64,000 nucleotides of DNA from Streptomyces nigra (GTDB lineage: Bacteria > Actinomycetota > Actinomycetes > Streptomycetales > Streptomycetaceae). How positions within the stretch are numbered: position 1 is the stretch's first letter; each line of letters starts with the position of its first letter. Positions 8,662 to 16,801 of the stretch are shown here, piece by piece. The notes beneath the pieces were generated by a model that made no database searches, was not told the DNA's origin, and saw only the letters and a list, made by a program, of their open reading frames with translations. Where the stretch lies: the NCBI RefSeq assembly GCF_003074055.1, contig NZ_CP029043.1, forward strand, positions 5,324,501-5,388,500. Direction: 5' to 3'. The position numbers and the translations under genes are program-made.

Positions 8662-9441
8662 TCAGAGGGAGGACGCCGCCGAGGCGATGGCCGAGGCGAA
8701 GGTGGAGACCTCGGTGTAGACGCCGGGCGCGTTCGGCCGGGCGCAGCCTATGCCCCAGCTGACGATGCCGACCTGGATCCAGGCGTTGCTCGCGTCGCGC
8801 CGGAACATGGGGCCGCCGGAGTCGCCCTGACAGGTGTCCACGCCGCCGGAGGGCAGCCCGGCGCAGATCTCCTCGTTGGCGACGAGCCCGCCGTAACCGC
8901 TGTAGGAACGGCACTGGGCGTCGCTCACGAACGGCACGTTGGCCTTGAGCAGATAGCGCTGCTGGGCCCCGCCCTCACGGTTGGCGCCCCAGCCGGCGAC
9001 GGTGAACGTGCCGGAGTTGTACTGCGTGGTGGTGGCGATCTTCAGCGTCGGCAGGTTGATCGGCTGCGCGAGCTTGATGAGCGCCCAGTCCTTGCCCGTG
9101 CCGTTGTACCCCGGCGCCCGGTACACGTAGGTGGAGCGGACCTGGACCCGTCCGCTGGAGCTCTGGAGGTCCACGACACCGGCGGTCGCGGTGATGCCGG
9201 TGTTGGGGCCGGTCGAGCCGACGCAGTGGGCGGCGGTGAGGACGATCTGCTGGGTGTAGAGCGCGCCGCCACAGCCCATGGAGAGCCGGACCATGAACGG
9301 GAACTCGCCCTGCGCGGCACGGGTCCCGCCGACGACACGCTCGGCGGCCTGCGCGGCCGACACGGGCTGGAGACTGACGATCGCGAGAGCGGCGGCGCCG
9401 AGGACCACGCATCTCTTGAGCGCGGTGAGGAGCTTCTTCAA
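8662..9441 (-). CDS. Secreted trypsin-like serine protease
   Basis: A 259-residue S1A protease close to Streptomyces trypsin (SprT type). It has a Sec signal peptide (1-33), a very short propeptide ending in R35 and a mature end VVGG. The catalytic triad is H72 (TAAHC), D118 (DWALIKL) and S208 (GDSGGP). D202, six residues before the serine, sets trypsin specificity for Arg/Lys. Cysteines fall in the usual disulfide positions. It is exported and cleaves extracellular protein; such enzymes often act in mycelial differentiation and protease-inhibitor cascades. It stands alone, convergent with the glycine-rich membrane gene. Confidence 0.93.
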   Translation of the reverse strand: MKKLLTALKRCVVLGAAALAIVSLQPVSAAQAAERVVGGTRAAQGEFPFMVRLSMGCGGALYTQQIVLTAAHCVGSTGPNTGITATAGVVDLQSSSGRVQVRSTYVYRAPGYNGTGKDWALIKLAQPINLPTLKIATTTQYNSGTFTVAGWGANREGGAQQRYLLKANVPFVSDAQCRSYSGYGGLVANEEICAGLPSGGVDTCQGDSGGPMFRRDASNAWIQVGIVSWGIGCARPNAPGVYTEVSTFASAIASAASSL

Positions 9442-9631
9442 CGTGATGCCTTCCGTGGGGGGTTCGACATACGAACGCGAGAAGGTGCGATGACCTGCAA
9501 TGACGGGGACATGTCAATCGGGAACGTCCGACACACCCCGTCCTCAACTGCTCGCTGGATTATGAGAACCCTGTGACACCCCCCACAAGAACCCAATTCC
9601 AGCCACCGGCCCTCCGGCCAGTGCCGGCCCC

Positions 9632-9880
9632 CTACTCCAGGAAGAGCCCCGCCGGCCGGGGCAGCCGCCGCGCCATCTCACCGGCATCGTCGAAGTCCCA
9701 GGATGTCCTCGCCCTCGACACAACCCCCGTCGGCCGCACAAGCCCGCACGACGGGAAGGTCCGGCAGGGACTCCGGGTCGGCGACCGCACCCTCGAAGAC
9801 CTCCCGCCCCTGCGCATGCCGCCAGAGCCTGCCACCCGGCACTGACAAGGGGGCATCGGCGTCGTCCCGTACGCAAGAAC
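9632..9880 (-). pseudogene. Frameshifted remnant of an unidentified gene
   Basis: On the minus strand a stretch with typical high-GC3 codons reads LWRHAQGREVFEGAVADPES and onward to VEGED. It then loses frame, and the neighbouring frame continues with WDFDDAGEMARRLPRPAGLF to a stop at 9632. Joining them needs one single-base shift near 9700. The 5' end is not clear. I do not recognise the family. It fills part of the otherwise empty 9442-9954 interval. It could be coincidental coding-like sequence. Confidence 0.35.
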
Positions 9881-9882
9881 CA

Positions 9883-9925
9883 GAGCACCCGCCCACCCGG
9901 CGGGAACCGGGGGGCGGGTGTGCTC
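9883..9925 (-). terminator. Hairpin downstream of the YceI gene
   Basis: GAGCACCCGCCC (9883-9894) pairs with GGGCGGGTGTGCTC (9912-9925) with a two-base bulge, 30 bases after the YceI stop. Confidence 0.6.
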
Positions 9926-9954
9926 GGAAAAGGGCGACCCGGAGGTCGCGACGA

Positions 9955-10575
9955 TCAGGCGTTCTTGATCGCCGAGATGTCGAAGTTCAGCTTGATCTTG
10001 TCGGAGACCAGCACGCCGCCCGTCTCCAGCGCGGCGTTCCAGGTCAGGCCCCACTCGGAGCGCAGGATCTCCGCCTTGCCCTCGAAGCCGACGCGCTCGT
10101 TGCCGAAGGGGTCCTTCGCGGCGCCGTTGAACTCCAGGTCGATGGTGATCGGGCGGGTGGTGCCCAGGATGGTGAGGTCGCCGGTGATGCGGTAGTCGTC
10201 GCCGCCCAGGGCCTCCGCCTTGGTGGAGCGGAACGTCATCGTCGGGAACTCGTCCGTCTTGAAGAAGTCCGCGCTCTTGAGGTGCCCGTCGCGGTCCGCC
10301 GACCCGGTGTCGATGCTGTCCATCTTGATGTCGAGGGACGCCGTGGAGGCGGCCGGGTTCGAGCCGTCCAGGTGCAGGGAGCCGCTGAAGTCGAGGAACT
10401 TGCCCTTGACGTTCGTGACCATGGCGTGCCGGGCGACGAAGCCGAGCGTGGAGTGTGCCGGGTCGATCGTGTAGTCGCCGGTCAGCGCGGCCAGCTCGGG
10501 CGCGACGGCCACGGCGGCGGCCGGGGTGGCGGTCGCGGTGGTGGCGGCGGAGTCCTTGCGGTTGAAGATGCCCAT
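9955..10575 (-). CDS. YceI-family protein (lipocalin-like, isoprenoid-binding fold)
   Basis: A 206-residue YceI protein without a signal peptide, so probably cytoplasmic. A variable Ala-rich N-terminus (to about residue 30) precedes the domain, with family features YTIDPAHSTLGFVARHAM, the KGKFLDFSG segment, the SADFF/FP(T)MTF segment and RSEWGLTWNAALE near the end. YceI proteins bind long polyisoprenoid-type ligands; their role in actinomycetes is not settled. The start is the ATG after AGGAGAACGCC. The promoter region has a sigma-R-like site and an overlapping palindrome (separate entries), suggesting induction by thiol-oxidative stress. Confidence 0.9.
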   Translation of the reverse strand: MGIFNRKDSAATTATATPAAAVAVAPELAALTGDYTIDPAHSTLGFVARHAMVTNVKGKFLDFSGSLHLDGSNPAASTASLDIKMDSIDTGSADRDGHLKSADFFKTDEFPTMTFRSTKAEALGGDDYRITGDLTILGTTRPITIDLEFNGAAKDPFGNERVGFEGKAEILRSEWGLTWNAALETGGVLVSDKIKLNFDISAIKNA

Positions 10576-10598
10576 GGCGTTCTCCTCGAGGGGGGTGA

Positions 10599-10614
10599 AG
10601 TTGAATGTTTAACT
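10599..10614. promoter_or_regulatory. Candidate repressor operator of the YceI gene
   Basis: AGTTGAATGTTTAACT is a 16-base palindrome with one mismatch. It lies just downstream of the predicted -10 element and upstream of the ribosome site, where a repressor would block transcription. A related direct repeat, TTCAAC twice, is at 10646-10658. MarR-type operators look like this, but no MarR gene is present here. Confidence 0.4.
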
Positions 10615-10618
10615 ACCC

Positions 10619-10644
10619 AACACACACCACCGTAGACGCATTCC
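10619..10644 (-). promoter_or_regulatory. Sigma-R-type promoter of the YceI gene
   Basis: On the minus strand GGAAT (10644-10640, preceded by another G) is followed after exactly 18 bases by GTT (10621-10619). This is the GGGAAT-N18-GTT pattern known for SigR, the thiol-stress ECF sigma factor of Streptomyces. It sits about 45 bases before the start codon, at the expected position. Confidence 0.6.
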
Positions 10645-10706
10645 CTTCAACTTTCAACATCATCCGCAAGGTGATTCTGGTGTCACGCGCTGTCACGTGA
10701 TAGGGC

Positions 10707-13028
10707 ATGGACATGACCCCAACGCGCCGAGCCCTGCTGACCGCCGCCGCCCTCGCCGCGACTCTCGGCCGTACGGCCGAGACCCCGGCCCGCGCCGAGG
10801 CGGCCGACCCCTACGACACCCTCCGCGCCCGCTGGCTCGGCATCGCCCTGGGGACCGGTTACGACCCCGCCATCGAGCCGTACGCCGGCCGGCTCGCCGA
10901 GACCGGCACGCTGGCCCGCGGCTTCCAGCAGACGATGGCCCCCACCCCGACGTCCCTGTGGCCCGGCCAGCCCTTCGACCCGCCCGGCGGCATCACCCGG
11001 AGCTACAGCCGTCTGTGGACCATGGCCCAGGCCCACGTCCAGCCCGGCACCGGAGCCACCGCCGACCCCGCCCTGCTCGCCGACGTCCTGCGCGGGCTCG
11101 ACCATCTCTCCGTCACCGTCTACCACCCCGGCACCACCCCCTACGGCAACTGGTGGGAGTGGCAGATCGGCAGCCCGCGCCTGCTCATGGACATCACGGC
11201 CGCCCTCCACGACCACCTCGGCCAGGACCGGATCGACGCCGCCTGCGCCGCCGTCGACCACTTCATCCCCGACACCCTGCTCACCGACTACTCCGGCACC
11301 TCCACCGGAGCCAACCGCGTCGACCTCTGCCGCAGCGTCGCCCTGCGCGGCGTCCTCGGCCGCGCCCCGGACCGGATCGCGCTCGCCCGGGACGCCCTCT
11401 CCCCGGTCTTCCCGTATGTCACGTCCGGCGACGGTCTCCATGCCGACGGGTCCTTCGTGCAGCACACCTGGGTCGCCTACTCCGGCACCTACGGCCAGGT
11501 CCTCCTCGACGGCCTCGGACGCCTCTTCGCCCTGCTCGCCGGCTCCGACTGGGAGGTCACCGACCCCAACCGCCGGATCGTCCTCGACAGTGTCGAGCGC
11601 GCGTACGCCCCGCTGATCCACGACGGACTGGTGATGGACAGCGTCAACGGGCGTGCCATCAGCCGGGGCTATCTGAAGAACGACGACCGACGGGTCATGC
11701 GGAGCGACCACTACCACGGGCACGCCCTCATCGCCGCGATCGTCCTCCTCGCGGGCGGCGCGAGCACGGCCGAGCGCGACCGCTGGCACGCGCTCGTCAA
11801 GGGATGGATCCGACGGGACAGTGTCACGCCGGTACTGACGTCACGTCAGTTCGGGGTCGCCGACCTCGCGCGCCTGCACGCCGTGGCGGAGTCGCCGGTC
11901 CCGGCGGCCGACGAGCCCGTCGGGCACCATCTCTTCGCTGCCATGGACCGCGCCGTCCACCGCCGCCCGCGCTTCGTCGTGAACATCGCCATGGCCGGCG
12001 ACCGGATCGCCCACTACGAGTGCGGCAACGGCGAGAACCCGCGCGGCTGGCACACCGGCGCCGGCATGGTCTCCTGGTGGGCCGACGGTCTCGGCGACCA
12101 GTACACCGACTGGTACTGGCCGACCGTCGACTGGTACCGCCTCCCCGGTACGACCGTCTCCACCCGACGCCTCCCCGACCGCGCCGGCGGCGAATGGGGC
12201 GAGGCCCGGCCCGGTGCCCGGTGGGTCGGCGGCACGACGGACGGTGAGTACGCGGCCATCGGCCAGGATCTGGAGGGGCTGGGGTCGTCGCTGCGGGCCC
12301 GCAAGGCGTGGTTCTGCCTCGACGACGCCGTGGTCTGCCTCGGTGCCGGGATCAGCTGCTCCGACGGCGTCCCCGTCGAGACCGTCGTCGACAACCGCAA
12401 TCTGGGGGAGGGCGGCACCCATGCGCTCGTGCGCGGCCCCGGCTGGGCCCACCTGGAGGGCCATGGCGGCTGGATCGTGCCGTACGGGCGGCTGCGCACC
12501 CTGCGCGAGGACCGCGGCGGCGCCTGGGCCGACATCAACACCACCAGCACCACCGAGCGCCGCACCCGCCGCTGGCAGACCCTCTGGCTCGACCACGGCA
12601 CCGACCCGCGCGGCGCCACCTACCGGTATGTGCTGATGCCGGGCGCGAGCCGCCGGGAGGTCGCCGCGCGGGCGGCCGACCGCCGCTGGCTGTCCGTCCT
12701 CGCCAATGACGGCGACCGCCAGGCCGTCCACGTCCCCTCCCTCGGCGTGACGGCGGCCGTCTTCTGGGAGCCGGGCACCGTGGGCCCGCTCACCGCCGGC
12801 GCCGGAGCGAGCGTGCTGGTCCGCCGCCGCGGCCGCACCGCTACCCTCTGCGTGAGCGAACCACCCCGGACGGGCGAACCCCTGGAGATCGTCTGGGACC
12901 ACCCCGTACGACGGGTGGCACAGGCCGACGAGACGGTCGAGATCCTCGCCACCGGGCCCCGGCTCCGGCTCCGCGTCACTCCGGGGACGCAATGCCGCAC
13001 CCACCGATGTGAGGTGGTTCTCCTCTGA
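10707..13028 (+). CDS. Polysaccharide lyase family 8, Tat-exported
   Basis: A 773-residue lyase of the hyaluronate/chondroitin/xanthan lyase family. The N-terminal TPTRRALLTAAALAA is a twin-arginine signal. The alpha/alpha-toroid carries the aromatic patch NWWEWQ (N148-W149-W150) and the catalytic set N203 (TGANRVDL), H253 and Y262 (FVQHTWVAYSGTYG). The 50- and 9-residue spacings match streptococcal hyaluronate lyase. Beta-sandwich domains follow. It cleaves uronic-acid polysaccharides by beta-elimination outside the cell; the exact substrate cannot be read. The start may be M1 or M3. It is divergent from the YceI gene and alone in its transcription unit. Confidence 0.9.
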   Translation: MDMTPTRRALLTAAALAATLGRTAETPARAEAADPYDTLRARWLGIALGTGYDPAIEPYAGRLAETGTLARGFQQTMAPTPTSLWPGQPFDPPGGITRSYSRLWTMAQAHVQPGTGATADPALLADVLRGLDHLSVTVYHPGTTPYGNWWEWQIGSPRLLMDITAALHDHLGQDRIDAACAAVDHFIPDTLLTDYSGTSTGANRVDLCRSVALRGVLGRAPDRIALARDALSPVFPYVTSGDGLHADGSFVQHTWVAYSGTYGQVLLDGLGRLFALLAGSDWEVTDPNRRIVLDSVERAYAPLIHDGLVMDSVNGRAISRGYLKNDDRRVMRSDHYHGHALIAAIVLLAGGASTAERDRWHALVKGWIRRDSVTPVLTSRQFGVADLARLHAVAESPVPAADEPVGHHLFAAMDRAVHRRPRFVVNIAMAGDRIAHYECGNGENPRGWHTGAGMVSWWADGLGDQYTDWYWPTVDWYRLPGTTVSTRRLPDRAGGEWGEARPGARWVGGTTDGEYAAIGQDLEGLGSSLRARKAWFCLDDAVVCLGAGISCSDGVPVETVVDNRNLGEGGTHALVRGPGWAHLEGHGGWIVPYGRLRTLREDRGGAWADINTTSTTERRTRRWQTLWLDHGTDPRGATYRYVLMPGASRREVAARAADRRWLSVLANDGDRQAVHVPSLGVTAAVFWEPGTVGPLTAGAGASVLVRRRGRTATLCVSEPPRTGEPLEIVWDHPVRRVAQADETVEILATGPRLRLRVTPGTQCRTHRCEVVLL

Positions 13029-13182
13029 CGGGTTTGTGCGACCCCCACAAGGCACACGCCCTCTGAGCAGTCGGAAAGGCTGCATGCCGCCTCGGTTCTG
13101 TTCAGTGCTACCAGGAAAACGCTCCGGAGACTGTGAGGAGTCGACGGCTCGCATTGCGCCGGGTCCTTCGTAAGGTCACTAC

Positions 13183-14766
13183 ATGACCGTTTTGGATGAG
13201 GCACCGGGTGAGCCGATCGACGCCCGTGGACGGACCGCCGAGCTGCACGAGATCCGTGCCCAGGCGCTGGCCGGCCCGAGCGAGAAGGCCACCGCGGCGC
13301 AGCACGCCAAGGGGAAGCTGACCGCCCGGGAGCGCATCGAGCTGCTCGTGGACCCCGGCACCTTCCGTGAGGTCGAGGAGCTGCGCCGGCACCGGGCCCA
13401 GGGCTTCGGCCTGGAGGCCAAGAAGCCGTACACCGACGGTGTCATCACCGGCTGGGGCACGGTCGAGGGCCGCACGGTCTTCGTGTACGCGCACGACTTC
13501 CGGATCTTCGGCGGCGCGCTGGGCGAGGCCCACGCCACCAAGATCCACAAGATCATGGACATGGCCATCGCGGCCGGCGCCCCGCTGGTCTCCCTGAACG
13601 ACGGCGCCGGCGCCCGTATCCAGGAGGGCGTCTCCGCCCTCGCCGGCTACGGCGGCATCTTCCAGCGCAACACCAAGGCGTCCGGCGTCATCCCGCAGAT
13701 CAGCGTGATGCTCGGCCCGTGCGCGGGCGGCGCGGCCTACAGCCCCGCCCTCACCGACTTCGTGTTCATGGTCCGTGAGACCTCGCAGATGTTCATCACC
13801 GGCCCCGACGTGGTCAAGGCCGTCACCGGCGAGGAGATCACGCAGAACGGCCTGGGCGGCGCCGACGTGCACGCCGAGACCTCCGGCGTCTGCCACTTCG
13901 CGTACGACGACGAGGAGACGTGCATCGCCGAGGTGCGGTACCTCCTGTCGATGCTCCCGCAGAACAACCGGGAGAACCCGCCCCGCGTGGAGCCGTCCGA
14001 CGCCGCGGACCGCCGCAGCGAGGCGCTGCTCGACCTGGTGCCGGCCGACGGCAACCGGCCGTACGACATGGCCAAGGTCATCGAGGAGATCGTCGACGAC
14101 GGCGAGTACCTGGAGGTGCACGAGCGCTGGGCGCGCAACATCATCTGCGCGCTGGCCCGGCTCGACGGCCAGGTCGTCGGCATCGTCGCCAACCAGCCCC
14201 AGTCGCTGGCCGGCGTGCTCGACATCGAGGCGTCCGAGAAGGCCGCCCGCTTCGTGCAGATGTGCGATGCCTTCAACATCCCGATCGTCACCTTCCTGGA
14301 CGTCCCCGGCTTCCTCCCGGGCGTCGACCAGGAGCACGGCGGCATCATCCGCCACGGCGCCAAGCTGCTGTACGCCTACTGCAACGCGACGGTGCCCCGG
14401 ATCTCCCTGATCCTGCGCAAGGCGTACGGCGGCGCGTACATCGTCATGGACAGCCAGTCCATCGGCGCCGACCTCACCTACGCCTGGCCGACCAACGAGA
14501 TCGCCGTGATGGGCGCCGAGGGCGCCGCCAACGTCATCTTCCGGCGCCAGATCGCCGAGGCCGAGGACCCCGAGGCCATGCGGGCCCGCATGGTCAAGGA
14601 GTACAAGTCCGAGCTGATGCACCCCTACTACGCGGCCGAGCGGGGCCTGGTCGACGACGTGATCGACCCCTCCGAGACCCGGGAGGTCCTCGTCCGCTCC
14701 CTGGCGATGCTGCAGTCCAAGCACGCCGACCTGCCGTCCCGCAAGCACGGCAACCCTCCGCAGTAA
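13183..14766 (+). CDS. accB: Acyl-CoA carboxylase carboxyltransferase beta subunit
   Basis: A 527-residue biotin-dependent carboxyltransferase with two crotonase-like domains. It moves CO2 from carboxybiotin to acetyl- or propionyl-CoA, giving malonyl- or methylmalonyl-CoA for fatty acids and polyketides. The oxyanion glycines lie in GPCAGGAAYSPALTDF and RKAYGGAYIVM. The epsilon subunit and a conservon beside it match my memory of the S. coelicolor accB-accE locus, whose biotinylated alpha subunit lies elsewhere. TAAGGT (13171-13176) ends 6 bases before the ATG with no ribosome site, so translation may be leaderless. The specific acyl-CoA cannot be decided by eye. Confidence 0.92.
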   Translation: MTVLDEAPGEPIDARGRTAELHEIRAQALAGPSEKATAAQHAKGKLTARERIELLVDPGTFREVEELRRHRAQGFGLEAKKPYTDGVITGWGTVEGRTVFVYAHDFRIFGGALGEAHATKIHKIMDMAIAAGAPLVSLNDGAGARIQEGVSALAGYGGIFQRNTKASGVIPQISVMLGPCAGGAAYSPALTDFVFMVRETSQMFITGPDVVKAVTGEEITQNGLGGADVHAETSGVCHFAYDDEETCIAEVRYLLSMLPQNNRENPPRVEPSDAADRRSEALLDLVPADGNRPYDMAKVIEEIVDDGEYLEVHERWARNIICALARLDGQVVGIVANQPQSLAGVLDIEASEKAARFVQMCDAFNIPIVTFLDVPGFLPGVDQEHGGIIRHGAKLLYAYCNATVPRISLILRKAYGGAYIVMDSQSIGADLTYAWPTNEIAVMGAEGAANVIFRRQIAEAEDPEAMRARMVKEYKSELMHPYYAAERGLVDDVIDPSETREVLVRSLAMLQSKHADLPSRKHGNPPQ

Positions 14767-14811
14767 CCCACCGGTATCCGTGCGGAAACCTCATCCATGG
14801 AGACTGAACCC

Positions 14812-15003
14812 ATGAACGTCCCTGACATCCGCGTCGAGAAGGGTCACGCCGACCCCGAGGAAGTCGCCGCCATCACGGCGATCCTCCTCGCCCGCGCCGC
14901 CGCCCGGCCCACCGAGGCCCCAGCCCACCGGGGCCGCGCCAAGGCCGGCTGGCGCCGCCTGGAGCGCGAGGGCGGCTTCCGCGCCCCGCACAGCTGGCGC
15001 TGA
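14812..15003 (+). CDS. accE: Acyl-CoA carboxylase epsilon subunit
   Basis: A 63-residue protein of the AccE/PccE family, which stabilises the actinobacterial carboxylase complex. It has the family's N-terminal helix (DPEEVAAITAILLARAA) and Trp/Arg-rich end (GWRRLEREGGFRAPHSWR). I use ATG 14812 because GGAG lies 9 bases upstream; an in-frame ATG at 14797 has no ribosome site. It is 45 bases after accB and co-oriented, then a strong terminator. Confidence 0.88.
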   Translation: MNVPDIRVEKGHADPEEVAAITAILLARAAARPTEAPAHRGRAKAGWRRLEREGGFRAPHSWR

Positions 15004-15019
15004 GCCCAGAACGCAGCGA

Positions 15020-15047
15020 GGGCCCCTCTCCGTACGGAGAGGGGCCC
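15020..15047 (+). terminator. Strong hairpin after accE
   Basis: GGGCCCCTCTCCG pairs perfectly with CGGAGAGGGGCCC around a TA loop, then TTCGTCG. It is 17 bases after the accE stop. Confidence 0.85.
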
Positions 15048-15091
15048 TTCGTCGTGCCTGAGCGGCGCACAGAGCGCCTGAGACGCCAGAA

Positions 15092-15126
15092 GGCTGCCTC
15101 CGACGGCATCGACCGTCCGAGGCAGC
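15092..15126 (-). terminator. Terminator of conservon 1
   Basis: GGCTGCCTC pairs with GAGGCAGCC, extended after one mismatch by GACGG with CCGTC, around a CATCGA loop. It is 25 bases past the cvnD stop on the minus strand. Confidence 0.75.
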
Positions 15127-15150
15127 CCAGTGGCCGCGGAAGCCGTCCGC

Positions 15151-15732
15151 CTACCGCAGCCGCGCCATCAGCGCGTGCTCGACGAGCGTGATCAGCGCCG
15201 ACTTGGCGTCCGCGCGGTGGCGGGCGTCCGTCGTGATGATCGGGGTGTCCGGGCCGATCTGCAGCGCCTCGCGCACCTCGTCCGGGTTGTACGGCTGGTT
15301 GCCGTCGAAGCCGTTCAGCGCGATGACGAAGGGCAGCCCGCTGTTCTCGAAGTAGTCGACCGCGGGGAAGCAGTCGGCGAGCCGGCGGGTGTCCACCAGC
15401 ACGATCGCGCCGATGGCGCCGCGCACCAGGTCGTCCCACATGAACCAGAAGCGGTCCTGGCCGGGCGTACCGAAGAGGTACAGGATCAGGTCCTGGTCCA
15501 GGGTGATACGGCCGAAGTCCATGGCGACCGTCGTGGTCGTCTTGTCCCCGGTGTGGGTGAGGTCGTCGATGCCGGCCGAAGCGGACGTCATGACGGCCTC
15601 TGTGCGCAGCGGGTTGATCTCCGAGACGGCACCCACGAACGTGGTCTTGCCCACGCCGAAGCCGCCAGCCACCACGATCTTCGCGGACGTGGTGGAGCGG
15701 GAAGGCCCTCCGCTAGAGCTTGCGAAGTCCAC
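15151..15732 (-). CDS. cvnD: Conservon 1 GTP-binding protein
   Basis: A 193-residue small GTPase of the conservon family. Motifs are the P-loop GGFGVGKTTFVG, switch region with TTTTVAMDFGRI, LFGTPGQDRFWFMW and the guanine-specificity segment NGFD. The domain is MglA-like. In conservons the GTPase is thought to cycle with CvnB and CvnC under control of the membrane CvnA. The start overlaps the end of cvnC by 20 bases, so they are coupled. It is nearly identical to the GTPase of conservon 2. Confidence 0.92.
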   Translation of the reverse strand: MDFASSSGGPSRSTTSAKIVVAGGFGVGKTTFVGAVSEINPLRTEAVMTSASAGIDDLTHTGDKTTTTVAMDFGRITLDQDLILYLFGTPGQDRFWFMWDDLVRGAIGAIVLVDTRRLADCFPAVDYFENSGLPFVIALNGFDGNQPYNPDEVREALQIGPDTPIITTDARHRADAKSALITLVEHALMARLR

Positions 15733-16282
15733 TGAGCACCCTTTCGAGCAGTGTCACGTCTGGCTGGCCGCCGGCGTTCTCGTCGCCGCCGGGCTGATGG
15801 ATCGCGACCAGTCCTGCCTCCGCCAAGTCGGCGACGAGGATCCTGGCCACGCCGAGGGGGATCGTGAGGAGGGCCGAGACCTCGGCCACCGATTTGATCT
15901 CTCGGCAGAGGTTGCAGATCCGCTGATGCTCGGGCAGCTGGCCCTGCATCTGGTGCGGCTGCGCGGTGGTGTGCACCAGCGCCTCGATGGCGAGCTGGTA
16001 GCGCGGGCGGGTCCGGCCGCCGGTCATGGCGTACGGACGCACCAGCGGGTTGTTCGACGCCCCGGCGGGCGTCGGCTCAGGGGCGCGTCGCTGCGGCTGC
16101 ACCGGCTGGATGCGCGGCGCCGGCGGCTGGTCGTACGGCGAGGGTCCGGGACCCTGCGGGGCGTACGGCTGCCGCTGGTTCGGCTGGGAGGGGAAGTACC
16201 GGTTCTGGGAACCGTCGTTCTGACCCTGGGCAGGGCCGTACGACCAGTTGCCCGATGACGAACCGTCTGGGGGTGTTGCCAC
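15713..16282 (-). CDS. cvnC: Conservon 1 DUF742 protein
   Basis: A 189-residue protein: a disordered Gln/Pro-rich N-terminus (about 1-85), then a DUF742 winged-helix-like domain starting LVRPYAMTGGRTRPRYQL and containing HQRICNLCREIKSVAEVSAL. I chose GTG 16282 because it follows a very strong GGAGGAGGAG by 5 bases; a frame open 10 codons further upstream lacks one. DUF742 proteins bind the conservon GTPase or act as its partner; the biochemical role is not known. Confidence 0.9.
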   Translation of the reverse strand: MATPPDGSSSGNWSYGPAQGQNDGSQNRYFPSQPNQRQPYAPQGPGPSPYDQPPAPRIQPVQPQRRAPEPTPAGASNNPLVRPYAMTGGRTRPRYQLAIEALVHTTAQPHQMQGQLPEHQRICNLCREIKSVAEVSALLTIPLGVARILVADLAEAGLVAIHQPGGDENAGGQPDVTLLERVLSGLRKL

Positions 16283-16377
16283 TTTCTCTCCTCCTCCGAC
16301 TGTGCCTGGCACCCATCATGTGGAGCCGCGTCCCGAAACCTTACGGCCCCGGGACGCCAAAACGCACCGCTGTCCGT

Positions 16378-16800
16378 TCAGTTGAGCAGGCTCCCCTGGA
16401 GTTCCGCCCGCAGATCCGGCGTCAGGACCGTACCGGCACGGTCGACCAGAAGCGCCATCTCGTACCCAATGAGGCCGATGTCCGCCTCGGGATGTGCGAG
16501 GACCGCGAGGGACGAACCGTCGGAGATGGACATGATGAAGAGGAATCCCCGCTCCATCTCCACAACCGTCTGGTTCACGCTGCCGCCCTCGAAGATGCGG
16601 GAGGCGCCTGCCGTCAGTGACGTCAGACCGGAGGCGACGGCCGCGAGCTGGTCGGCGCGGTCGCGCGGAAAGCCTTCGGACATCGCCAGAAGGAGTCCGT
16701 CGGCGGAGACCACCACCGTGTGGGACACCCCGGGGGTGTTGTCCACGAAGTTGGTGATCAACCAGTTCAGGTTCTGTGCCGCCTGGCTCATCGGGCTCAC
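16378..16800 (-). CDS. cvnB: Conservon 1 roadblock/LC7 protein
   Basis: A 140-residue (137 from the internal ATG) roadblock/LC7-domain protein (LNWLITNFVDNTPGVSHTVV, with SDGLLLAMS), the MglB-like partner expected to act on the CvnD GTPase. I place the start at GTG 16800, because AGGAG (16812-16808) is 7 bases before it and 16 bases before the alternative ATG 16791. It starts 1 base after the cvnA stop, so it depends on coupling with cvnA. Confidence 0.9.
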   Translation of the reverse strand: MSPMSQAAQNLNWLITNFVDNTPGVSHTVVVSADGLLLAMSEGFPRDRADQLAAVASGLTSLTAGASRIFEGGSVNQTVVEMERGFLFIMSISDGSSLAVLAHPEADIGLIGYEMALLVDRAGTVLTPDLRAELQGSLLN

Positions 16801-16801
16801 A

